Below are positions 17,351 through 24,446 of a stretch of 53,112 nt of DNA, piece by piece. Under the pieces are notes generated by a model. The model ran no database searches. It was given only the letters and a program-made list of their open reading frames with translations, and had not been told where the DNA came from. This DNA is from Candidatus Omnitrophota bacterium (GTDB lineage Bacteria; Omnitrophota; Omnitrophia; Omnitrophales; Aquincolibacteriaceae): the NCBI GenBank assembly GCA_020632475.1, contig JACKFM010000009.1:1-53112 (forward strand), in the 5' to 3' direction. A program made the position numbers and the translations under genes. The number at the start of each line of letters is the position of its first letter. The first letter of the stretch is position 1.

Positions 17351-19036
17351 ATGCGTTGGACAAAATCATTAATTACAACTCTAAGAAATGTTCCCAAGGA
17401 TGCCGAAGCGGCAAGCCACAAGCTCGCTTTGCGCGCTGCCCTCGTGCGTCAGCTTTCAAGCGGAGTCTATAGCTATCTCCCGCTTGGTTTCAGAGTTCTC
17501 AATAAAATCATTAATATCATCCGTGAAGAAATGCAGGCATCAGGAGCCGAAGAGGTTTTGCTTCCGGCGCTCCATCCCGCTGAGCTTTGGAAAAAAACCG
17601 GCCGGTATGATTCTCTCGGAGAAGATAAAATTTCTTTTAAAAACCGTGCAGGCCATGAATTTGTTTTGGGGCCGACCCATGAAGAGATCATTACCGATCT
17701 TGTGGCCAATACGGTGAAATCGTTTCGTGAGCTTCCGATCACGCTTTATCAGATTCAGACCAAATTTCGTGATGAAGCCCGTCCCCGTTTCGGTGTGATC
17801 CGCACCAAAGAATTTATCATGAAAGATGCCTATAGTTTTGATCTCAATGAAGAGGGACTCGATAAGAGCTATAACCTGATGTCTGAGGTTTATCACCGCA
17901 TTTTTTCCCGCTGCGGGTTGAGTTTTAAAGTGGTGCAGGCCGACTCGGGGATGATGGGGGGTAAGATGAGCCAGGAATTTATGGTCATTTGTCCTTACGG
18001 TGAAGATCGTGTTGCGATTTCAAAAGATGGAACGCTGGCGAGTGTCGAAATCGCAAGGCGCGCCGAGCCGCCTAAAAAAGAAGTCGAACCTTGTGCGGAA
18101 ACACCCGAAGTTTTTGATACACCCGATGCGCGTACTATCGAAGAGATTGCAAGCCGTTATCAGGTGAAACCCAAATCAATGATTAAGACCTTGATTTATG
18201 TTGCAGACGGAAAGTTGATTGCGGCATTGGTCACAGGTGACAGTGAAGTTAATGAAGTGAAGCTGCGGGCTTTGGCCGGAGCCAAAGCCCTGCATCAGGC
18301 CGATGCGGCTGAAGTGGAGCAGGCGACCGGGGCTCCGGTCGGATTTGCCGGTCCCGTGGGGCTTAAGATTCCGGTCTATGCCGATTGGGACGTGATGAAC
18401 CGCACCGATATGGTGACCGGTGCCAATCAAAAAGATAAACACATTAAACACGTTCATCCGGGCCGTGATTTTCAACCGGCAGTGACAGGTGATATCCGTC
18501 TTGTGCGCAAGGGGGATTGGGCGCCGGACGGATCGGGGCCGCTTGAAATTGTGACGACGATGGAAATCGGCCATATTTTTAAACTCGGTACCCGCTACTC
18601 CGCCCAATTGGATGCGGTTTTCTTAAATGAAAAGAGCGAAACAGTTCCGATGATTATGGGGTGTTACGGCATCGGTGTGAACCGTATTCTGGCTGCGGCA
18701 ATTGAAGAACATCATGATGATAAGGGGATTAAATGGCCTGCCGCGATTGCTCCGTTTGAGGTCGTGATTGTGACGATTAATCAGGCCATTGAAGAGATCC
18801 GCAATGCGGCCGAGAAAATTTATGCGGACCTCAAGACTGCCGGTGTGGATGTTTTGTACGATGACCGCGATGAACGCGCAGGCGTCAAATTTAACGACGC
18901 CGATTTGATTGGTATTCCCAAGCAGATTATTATCGGTGAGCGCAACCTCAAAGAAAACCTTGTCGAGATCAAAGACCGCTCAAGCGGCGAGGCCTCTAAA
19001 ACTGCTGTGGATCAGGTTGTTTCTCTGTTCCGGTAA
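17351..19036 (+). CDS. proS: prolyl-tRNA synthetase
   Basis: A 561-residue class II aminoacyl-tRNA synthetase of the bacterial type, charging tRNA-Pro. Motif 2 is in KFRDEARPRFGVIRTKEF and motif 3 in GCYGIGVNRILAAA. Between them (about residues 235-380) is the YbaK-like editing insertion, and a C-terminal anticodon-binding domain follows. A short spacer upstream (17272-17350) carries GCCGC-TAC-GCGGC at 17300-17312, a small hairpin. Confidence 0.97.
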   Translation: MRWTKSLITTLRNVPKDAEAASHKLALRAALVRQLSSGVYSYLPLGFRVLNKIINIIREEMQASGAEEVLLPALHPAELWKKTGRYDSLGEDKISFKNRAGHEFVLGPTHEEIITDLVANTVKSFRELPITLYQIQTKFRDEARPRFGVIRTKEFIMKDAYSFDLNEEGLDKSYNLMSEVYHRIFSRCGLSFKVVQADSGMMGGKMSQEFMVICPYGEDRVAISKDGTLASVEIARRAEPPKKEVEPCAETPEVFDTPDARTIEEIASRYQVKPKSMIKTLIYVADGKLIAALVTGDSEVNEVKLRALAGAKALHQADAAEVEQATGAPVGFAGPVGLKIPVYADWDVMNRTDMVTGANQKDKHIKHVHPGRDFQPAVTGDIRLVRKGDWAPDGSGPLEIVTTMEIGHIFKLGTRYSAQLDAVFLNEKSETVPMIMGCYGIGVNRILAAAIEEHHDDKGIKWPAAIAPFEVVIVTINQAIEEIRNAAEKIYADLKTAGVDVLYDDRDERAGVKFNDADLIGIPKQIIIGERNLKENLVEIKDRSSGEASKTAVDQVVSLFR

Positions 19037-19056
19037 ACGCGGAGGGTGACACGGTA

Positions 19057-19878
19057 ATGACTCAGCAAAGCAACTCTTCCGCATCTCAAAACATTATTCA
19101 TCATGCACTGCAGTTGGAACGCGAAGCTTACGAGCTTTTGCGGGAACAAAATAAAACGCAGGATGCCTTTGAAATTTATGACCGGGCCGCCAAACTTTAT
19201 CAGGAAGCGGGTGAACATTTAAAGGCTGCCATGTGTTTTGCATCGGCTGCCACATGCTGGAATATCCATACCGGCTGGCAGCCGCTTCACCATGCGGCCA
19301 CGCGCAATCATGCCGGGGCCGATGCTGCCATGAAGGCGCAGCATTTTGAATATGCCCAGTCTCTTTATCAGGAGGCCGCCCATCTATATGAAAAAGAGGG
19401 CGATGCCGAGAACTATTCGGTTTGTTTTGTCTCTTCACAGCGCGCTTATGCCAAACGACAGATGCTGACGGCACTGAATAAAAAAGCCGGAAATCAGGGC
19501 CTGCTCTGTGCAAATGCCGGATTGGGGGAGCGAGTCTATGCTTTTAAAGACTGGCTGCTCAATACATTCGGCTGGCTGCTTTGGGGATATGGCGAGCGGC
19601 CTTTTAGAACAGTCATGACCGCCTTTGTCGTGATTGCGCTGAGTTCATTGGCCTATGCGCAGCCCGGACAGGCCGTGCTTGCAGGCGGAAAATCGATCGG
19701 GTCTTTTTTTGAAGCCTTTTATTTAAGTGTTGTCACCTTTACGACCGTCGGCTACGGAGACTATCTTGCGCAGGGGTGGGCCCGGTGGGTCGCCATGGCC
19801 GAATCTTTAAGCGGTATTTTTCTCATGCCGCTTTTTTTGATCGGTCTGACACGCCGGTATTTAAGAATTTATCGTTAA
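19057..19878 (+). CDS. alpha-helical (SNAP/TPR-like) domain fused to a 2TM potassium channel
   Basis: A 273-residue fusion. Residues about 15-140 are helical repeats (AFEIYDRAAKLYQEAGEHLKA and AQSLYQEAAHLYEKEGDAEN) like TPR or alpha-SNAP solenoids. Residues about 185-270 hold TM1 (VMTAFVVIALSSLAYA), a pore loop with the K+ selectivity filter TTVGYGD, and TM2. A tetramer would form a K+ channel with a cytoplasmic solenoid that may gate it or recruit a partner. It has no RCK domain. It follows proS by 20 bases. Confidence 0.85.
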   Translation: MTQQSNSSASQNIIHHALQLEREAYELLREQNKTQDAFEIYDRAAKLYQEAGEHLKAAMCFASAATCWNIHTGWQPLHHAATRNHAGADAAMKAQHFEYAQSLYQEAAHLYEKEGDAENYSVCFVSSQRAYAKRQMLTALNKKAGNQGLLCANAGLGERVYAFKDWLLNTFGWLLWGYGERPFRTVMTAFVVIALSSLAYAQPGQAVLAGGKSIGSFFEAFYLSVVTFTTVGYGDYLAQGWARWVAMAESLSGIFLMPLFLIGLTRRYLRIYR

Positions 19879-19930
19879 TCGTTTCTACTATTGAAAATTT
19901 GAAAACAATCATTGAAGCAGGAGAATAAAC

Positions 19931-20182
19931 ATGTTTGACGGAATCAGCGGAAAATTCGATCAAGTAAAACTCATGGCAAAACTGATGCAGAATAAAGACC
20001 TGCGTAATCTTCTCATGAATCCCAAATTTCAGGCCTTGGCCCGGGATCCCGAATTTGTTGAAGCCATGAAAAGCAATGACCCTGAAAAAATCAAATCCAG
20101 CCCCCAGATTAAAAAACTGATGGAAGACCCTGAAATCGCCGCCGCTTTTTCGAAGATTAATCTCAACGAATTGTTCGGATAG
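19931..20182 (+). CDS. small STI1/DP-motif-like helical protein
   Basis: An 83-residue soluble helical protein. The body has two copies of an NP/DP-type pattern: LLMNPKFQALARDPEFVEAM (about residues 28-47) and QIKKLMEDPEIAAAF. This resembles the STI1/DP domain of Hop/Sti1 and Tic40, which binds hydrophobic peptides or chaperones. No signal sequence is present. The start has a plausible site (CAGGAG about 14 bases upstream, slightly far). The function is unproven and the homology is judged by eye. Confidence 0.7.
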   Translation: MFDGISGKFDQVKLMAKLMQNKDLRNLLMNPKFQALARDPEFVEAMKSNDPEKIKSSPQIKKLMEDPEIAAAFSKINLNELFG

Positions 20183-20282
20183 CCGTTAGCACCGCGTTAA
20201 GTTTGATTTTATAGGTTTGCGGTACAAGTGTCCGTAGCAATATTGAAAGTTAATTTCTGTTCAAGATCCGCCGTTAATCCCT

Positions 20283-20660
20283 ATGATGAACAAGCATCTT
20301 ATCCTCTTGATTCTCCTGTGGATTGCCGCGCTTATTTTTACTGCACGTTCGGCCTTTGCGGATGATATGTGGACCAAAGCGGGGCGCGGCTTCGGTAATC
20401 TCACAACCGGTTATTACGAGATTGTGCATCAGACGGTTGAAATGTCTGAAGACAACCGTTGGCCGATTGCTTTGTTTGGAGGATTAGTCAAAGGCGTTGC
20501 CTACGGAACTGCACGCACGCTGACAGGTGCTTTTGAATTAGTCACTTTTCCCATCCCGGGTTATGAGCCGATTATGTATCCTGAATACATCATTGGCCAG
20601 GCTTACCACGATACACCCCGCGCTGATTTCGACGAACATCACAAAACTGTAACTCTCTAG
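20283..20660 (+). CDS. TIGR04073-like exosortase system-associated protein
   Basis: A 125-residue secreted protein with signal peptide (hydrophobic core LILLILLWIAALIF, cleavage near SAFA-D). The mature part carries the pattern RGFGNLTTGYYEI, GGLVKGVAYGTARTLTGAFE and LVTFPIPG, which I recognise as the small family found with PEP-CTERM/exosortase systems (TIGR04073). Function unknown. A PEP-CTERM protein occurs at 49.6-49.8 kb. No clear Shine-Dalgarno is present before ATG 20283; ATG 20286 is equally possible. Confidence 0.75.
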   Translation: MMNKHLILLILLWIAALIFTARSAFADDMWTKAGRGFGNLTTGYYEIVHQTVEMSEDNRWPIALFGGLVKGVAYGTARTLTGAFELVTFPIPGYEPIMYPEYIIGQAYHDTPRADFDEHHKTVTL

Positions 20661-20937
20661 AAAAAACCATTCGACTCAATTTGCAGGTGAATTTTTTAAG
20701 ATATTATAAAAATATTTAAATTCTTCGATATTTTTTATAACTTATTGATATTAAATAACTTATAAAATAGAAAAATACCGAAAAACCACCATTTATTAAA
20801 TTTCTTTAATATTGACTTTACTATAATTCAAGCAGATTAAGGCAGGGCCAAATAGTAGTGGAAATAGAAATGAAATTGGCTACAATACAAAGACCCTGGA
20901 CTTAAAATTAGTCAGCTTATTTGAAAGGAGTAGTACC
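20661..20937. other. AT-rich intergenic region
   Basis: About 277 bases with very low GC between 20690 and 20830. TATAAT occurs at 20822-20827, but no good -35 lies 16-18 bases upstream. TACAAT at 20881-20886 is another possible -10. GAAAGGAG just before 20938 is the ribosome binding site of the next gene. Nothing else is recognisable. Confidence 0.4.
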
Positions 20938-21537
20938 ATGAAATCGAAACTCTATACGTTGCTTGCAGCGTTTTTTGTTGTTCTTGCTTTTGCGGTTGTG
21001 CTTCCTGCGAAATCTTATGCGGGTGAGCTTGTAATTGCGGATTTTGATACAGGTGATAAACCTAATAATATCGGCGGTGATTTCGGCGGTTGGGATAAAG
21101 ATCCTAACGATGAAACACAATCGACCCAGTTGAGCTTTGAGCCGGATGATGCTCTGGGTGATCCTGCCGGTTATTCCATTCGCCTTGATTATGATGTTGA
21201 TTCTCCGAATCCCGCTTATAACGGTTTCTGGATGAAACTCAACGGCGAAGATGCTACTGCCTATAATACTTTAACCTTCTACATTAAAGGTGATAACAAC
21301 GCCGGTTTTACAAAGAGAATCAAGCTTGAACTCAAAGATATGAGCAACAAGCCTTCTCCCTACATTGTGACCGGTATCACCGATCAGTGGAAGAAGATCA
21401 CGATTCCGTTTGAGAAATTTCGCCGTATCAGTGATTGGAAGAGCATGAATGAGTTCGTCATTATTTTTGACGATATCAATTCCAATCCTAAGACCGGAAC
21501 GATTTTTGTTGATCAGATTGCTCTTTCAAACGAATAA
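20938..21537 (+). CDS. secreted galactose-binding-like (CIA30/CBM11-type) domain protein
   Basis: A 199-residue protein with a clear signal peptide (residues 1-29, ending KSYAG). The mature domain of about 165 residues has the pattern of a beta-sandwich carbohydrate-binding fold: an opening DFDTGDKPNNIGGDFGGW, a middle LTFYIKGDNNAGF and IKLELKD, then WKKITIPFEKF and a C-terminal IFVDQIALS. These features fit CBM11/CIA30-like proteins. It probably binds surface or extracellular glycans. It is a single gene with its own terminator. Confidence 0.8.
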   Translation: MKSKLYTLLAAFFVVLAFAVVLPAKSYAGELVIADFDTGDKPNNIGGDFGGWDKDPNDETQSTQLSFEPDDALGDPAGYSIRLDYDVDSPNPAYNGFWMKLNGEDATAYNTLTFYIKGDNNAGFTKRIKLELKDMSNKPSPYIVTGITDQWKKITIPFEKFRRISDWKSMNEFVIIFDDINSNPKTGTIFVDQIALSNE

Positions 21538-21604
21538 TCCGGTTTTGAATATCCGGTGATAAAGCCGGATGTTATGGCATCAGTTGCTGCCAGCATTAAA
21601 AAAG

Positions 21605-21644
21605 ATACCCCGCTTGCCGATATTAGGCTTGCGGGGTATTTTTT
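21605..21644 (+). terminator. intrinsic terminator
   Basis: ATACCCCGC at 21605-21613 pairs with GCGGGGTAT at 21631-21639, followed by a run of T to 21644. Confidence 0.85.
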
Positions 21645-21652
21645 CATAGAGC

Positions 21653-21842
21653 CTGTTAAATTCGCAAAGCAAATTGTTACAGGCTCTTGTCCCGAAATCG
21701 CATAGCGATTGAGGGGATAGAGCTTCGAATCTGTTAAATTCGCAAAGCAAATTGTTACAGGCTCTTGTCCCGAAATCGCATAGCGATTGAGGGGATAGAG
21801 CTTCGAATCTGTTAAATTCGCAAAGCAAATTGTTACAGGCTC
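21653..21842 (+). repeat. 78-bp tandem repeat, 2.4 copies, each with internal palindromes
   Basis: Copies start at 21653, 21731 and 21809 (the third has only 34 bases). Each unit contains an imperfect palindrome (CCTGT...ACAGG around GCAAAGC) and a perfect hairpin AATCGC-ATA-GCGATT flanked by CCC and GGG. The third copy ends about 28 bases before the lipoprotein start. Confidence 0.95.
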
Positions 21843-21870
21843 AAATCGGTTACTCTCAAGGAGATAGAAT

Positions 21871-22551
21871 ATGGATCGGGGATATTCAAAGAACAGTCAG
21901 ACAACAAAGTCTGTTTTAAAGCCTTTGGTTTTATTCTTTACTATCATGGTTCTTTTTTCAACCGGCTGTGCCACGATTGACGGCTTGAGTAAGCTTGATA
22001 CCCCGCCCGAATTTAATCAGAAAATCATGTTGCGAGTGGATAATACACCCCAGAATTTTCAGGCCGTTCGATCAGGTTATGACCCGGGCGATCTTCAGGC
22101 ATTTCACACTTTGCACACCCTTCCAATTGTTATTGAAGGTGCCTTTCAGGATATGTTCGGGCAGGTGGTAATGGCCCCGTCAGGCCCCGGCATCAGCATG
22201 AGTGAACCCGATGTCCCGGCAATTTTCGAAGTCAAAATCCTGGACATGACCCATGATATTTATAACGAGGCCACCAGTTACCGCAGCGATGTGGTCCTGG
22301 GGGTGGCCATGAAGAGTCCGCGCGATGACGTGATTTTCTGGCAAAAACAATTTCGCGGCGAAGGGTATGTTACCATTAACCCTCAATTTGATATTGCCCA
22401 GGACGGGCCCCGTCAGGCCGTGCTTGATGCCATGCGTGATGCCATCGTTCAGATGCAGAATGCCATTATTGCCTCACCCCAGGTAAGAACTCAACTGCAG
22501 CATTACATGGAAGTCAATGCCGCCCGCAAAGGAACCGAACAGAAGGTCTAA
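21871..22551 (+). CDS. lipoprotein of unknown function
   Basis: A 226-residue lipoprotein. The N-terminus is basic, then a hydrophobic segment ends in a lipobox (FSTGC, Cys at about residue 33). The mature region shows no family that I recognise; it has alternating strands and a late helical region (RQAVLDAMRDAIVQMQNAI), somewhat like LPS-assembly or DUF-type outer-membrane-associated lipoproteins. AAGGAG about nine bases before the ATG supports the start. Confidence 0.75.
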   Translation: MDRGYSKNSQTTKSVLKPLVLFFTIMVLFSTGCATIDGLSKLDTPPEFNQKIMLRVDNTPQNFQAVRSGYDPGDLQAFHTLHTLPIVIEGAFQDMFGQVVMAPSGPGISMSEPDVPAIFEVKILDMTHDIYNEATSYRSDVVLGVAMKSPRDDVIFWQKQFRGEGYVTINPQFDIAQDGPRQAVLDAMRDAIVQMQNAIIASPQVRTQLQHYMEVNAARKGTEQKV

Positions 22552-22556
22552 AAAAA

Positions 22557-22650
22557 CAGTTTTAAGTGATAAGTTGTAAGTCTTAAGACCCATTTGAGTC
22601 AAAAGTCTTTGTACAACTGAGCACTTAGAACCCAGTACTAAAACCCTCTA
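22557..22650. repeat. heptad-arm element A
   Basis: The left arm is a run of TAAGNNN heptads at 22563-22587. The core includes CAAAAGTCTTTGTAC, and a degraded right arm begins CACTTAGAA at 22622. It belongs to the same family as elements B-E elsewhere in the window and lies just before the promoter of the XRE gene. Confidence 0.75.
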
Positions 22651-22652
22651 AT

Positions 22653-22688
22653 TTGACAGAATGTAGTAAATATGCTACATTTCTTACA
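22653..22688 (+). promoter_or_regulatory. promoter and palindromic operator of the XRE/NTase pair
   Basis: TTGACA at 22653-22658 and TACATT at 22676-22681, spaced by 17 bases. A perfect palindrome AATGTAG (22660-22666) / CTACATT (22675-22681) fills the spacer and covers the -10 box, as expected for autorepression by the XRE protein. Transcription should begin at about 22688, the A of the start codon, so the message is probably leaderless. Confidence 0.75.
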
Positions 22689-23167
22689 TGTTTCCCACAG
22701 GACGTGTTATTACTCTCTGGCGCCTTGAACGCGGTATGAGCCAAAAGGAATTGGCGGATAAGGCCGGTATTCCCAGACCCAACCTTTCTGTGATCGAACG
22801 GGGCGGCAGGGATTTGAATCTTTCCACCCTCAGAAGAATTGCTGCAGCTTTGGATATACGTCCGGGCCTGTTGGCCGACGGCATTGCACCGTCTGCTTAT
22901 GTACGTAAAAAACCATGGACCCGTGAAAGCTTGGACAACATTGCCTTGTATTTGTGCGGCAAAACTATTCAGTTGAACCCAAACGAGAAAAAAGCAGCCG
23001 AGCTTTTTATTCCGCTGGTAAGTACTAAAGAAAAGTTATCTGCCCGGGGTAAAGAACGCCTTCGTACGGGAGCCCGCCGGGAGGATCAGGCGCTGATGAG
23101 GGTAAAACAGCTTTTTACTCATGAGGAATTTCAGAATATCCTGAATCGTGTAGATAAGAATTTATGA
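22688..23167 (+). CDS. XRE-family HTH regulator, likely antitoxin
   Basis: A 159-residue protein with an HTH_3 domain at residues about 5-60 (MSQKELADKAGIPRPNLSVIE, then LSTLRRIAAALDI). The rest is a helical C-terminal region with basic residues. Translation probably begins at the first base of the message because the -10 box is only seven bases upstream. It overlaps the nucleotidyltransferase gene by ATGA. XRE protein plus nucleotidyltransferase is a known toxin-antitoxin or abortive-infection-type arrangement, and autoregulation through the palindrome is likely. Confidence 0.85.
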   Translation: MFPTGRVITLWRLERGMSQKELADKAGIPRPNLSVIERGGRDLNLSTLRRIAAALDIRPGLLADGIAPSAYVRKKPWTRESLDNIALYLCGKTIQLNPNEKKAAELFIPLVSTKEKLSARGKERLRTGARREDQALMRVKQLFTHEEFQNILNRVDKNL

Positions 23168-23802
23168 ACAAACAACAAATCAGCCGATTTTTTCGTATCC
23201 TTTCAAAGGAATATCACAGGCCGTGCACGGTGATTTTGACCGGTGCCGGAGCAGGTGCCGTTTATGGAAATGTCCGCGCAACGATGGATATTGATTTTTG
23301 TCTGGTTTTAAAGTCCCGGTCGAAAAAAAACAAACAGGCAGACTGGCGTGAGTTTGAAGAAAAGGTCAAAGAAGTCACATTGCGTACAAACATTGCTGTT
23401 CAGTATGCAGAAGATATTGACCGGTGGTCTCAAATTACTTATCTGGATTATCAAAAACACACCATTCTTTTTAAAAAGTTTGGTTCGATCGAGGTTCGGC
23501 TGCTTGATCCGCTTTATTGGGCAATCGGAAAAATGACCCGTTTTCTTGCACCCGATGTTCGTGATATGATCCATGTCTTTAAGAAGACAAAAACATCGCC
23601 TATAAAATTAGCGGCTCTCTTGGGAAAAGCCTTGCGGAAAAGCCCAAGATCGACAATGTGTACTTCTTTCCGCAGGCAGGTTGAACTTTTTTTTGAAGAA
23701 TATGGGGCGACGACGTGGGGTAAAAACTACTCTGCTGAGAGCGCTGTGAAGGCGTTTCGCAAGGCCGCAAGGATTAAAATAGTTTTAAGCGATAAGTCGT
23801 AA
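23164..23802 (+). CDS. nucleotidyltransferase-fold protein, likely toxin partner (DUF6036/AbiEii-like)
   Basis: A 212-residue protein. Near residue 20 it has TGAGAGAVYGNVRATMDIDFCL, split here as TGAGAGAVYG and RATMDIDF, the glycine-rich and DxD signature of the pol-beta-like nucleotidyltransferase fold. The following region fits families such as DUF6036 or AbiEii, in which NTP is used to modify tRNA or protein. It is translationally coupled to the XRE gene. The last codons run straight into heptad element B, whose left arm forms part of the coding end. Confidence 0.78.
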   Translation: MNKQQISRFFRILSKEYHRPCTVILTGAGAGAVYGNVRATMDIDFCLVLKSRSKKNKQADWREFEEKVKEVTLRTNIAVQYAEDIDRWSQITYLDYQKHTILFKKFGSIEVRLLDPLYWAIGKMTRFLAPDVRDMIHVFKKTKTSPIKLAALLGKALRKSPRSTMCTSFRRQVELFFEEYGATTWGKNYSAESAVKAFRKAARIKIVLSDKS

Positions 23803-23924
23803 GTTTTAAGATGCCGTGCCTCAAAGGCATTTGTGCTGCTGAGTACTTATAACTTATCACTTAAAACTTATAACTCTTTTTCTTGGGCACTTATAACCCG
23901 GAACTTATCGCTTAAAACTATTTT
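23776..23924. repeat. heptad-arm element B with perfect 22-bp terminal inverted repeat
   Basis: Positions 23776-23797 and 23903-23924 are exactly complementary over 22 bases. Between them are TAAGNNN heptads, the core CAAAGGCATTTGTG and CTTANNN heptads. The left arm overlaps the last codons of the NTase gene and the right arm stops four bases before the REC start codon at 23928. Confidence 0.92.
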
Positions 23925-23927
23925 TTT

Positions 23928-24293
23928 ATGCCTAAATTACTCGTTGTTGATGATGAACCTGACATTTTGATGATGTTCGAAGACCATTTCGGCCTGCGCG
24001 GATACGAAGTGCACACCGCCGCTGACGGACTGCAGGGGGTTGAACTCTGCCGCAGTGTCCGGCCCGATGTGATTATTACTGACCTTAAAATGAAATCTAT
24101 GGACGGAGACACCGCTGTCCGGCATATGCGTGAGATTTTGCCGGGTGCTAAAATTTTTATTATTACGGCCTACCAGTCCGAAGATAGCCCCATTCAATCC
24201 GTCCAACCCTATATTGACGGCCTTTTTGACAAGTCCGTTTCCATCCTTGATATTCAAGCCGCTGTTGCACAAGCCCTGAAAAAACAGAACTGA
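23928..24293 (+). CDS. single-domain response regulator (REC)
   Basis: A 121-residue receiver domain: acidic pair Asp8-Asp9, phospho-acceptor Asp52, switch Thr80, Lys102. It has no output domain. The start codon directly follows the right arm of element B and no Shine-Dalgarno is visible, so its translation may depend on that structure. It sits upstream of three 7TM kinases and is their likely partner. Confidence 0.88.
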   Translation: MPKLLVVDDEPDILMMFEDHFGLRGYEVHTAADGLQGVELCRSVRPDVIITDLKMKSMDGDTAVRHMREILPGAKIFIITAYQSEDSPIQSVQPYIDGLFDKSVSILDIQAAVAQALKKQN

Positions 24294-24303
24294 GGTTTGC
24301 CTG

Positions 24304-24323
24304 CCCGCCTTCCGTTTGGCGGG
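24304..24323. repeat. CCCGCC/GGCGGG hairpin in the spacer before the kinase array
   Basis: CCCGCC (24304-24309) and GGCGGG (24318-24323) form a 6-bp GC stem with an 8-base loop. No T-run follows, so it is a REP-like hairpin rather than a classic terminator. Confidence 0.45.
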
Positions 24324-24446
24324 AGGACTGAGGGATGAGCTCTCAATGACTCAAAAGCAATAGATAGAAGATTTCTGTCCCAATCTCTGCCGGCTTGAGC
24401 CCTGTCTTTGAATAGCCGATATATAGAGATTAGAGTTTGGAGGCTT

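Noticed and set aside
21580..21828. Minus-strand open frame of 82 codons with internal repeats
   Set aside because: It is the translation of the 78-bp tandem DNA repeat plus the terminator, with no ribosome binding site or recognisable domain.
21653..21842. CRISPR-like array
   Set aside because: The repeats are directly adjacent with no unique spacers, only 2.4 copies, and no cas genes are near.
23776..23924. Insertion sequence with 22-bp terminal repeats
   Set aside because: Only about 149 bp and no transposase; it is described as a non-autonomous repeat element instead.
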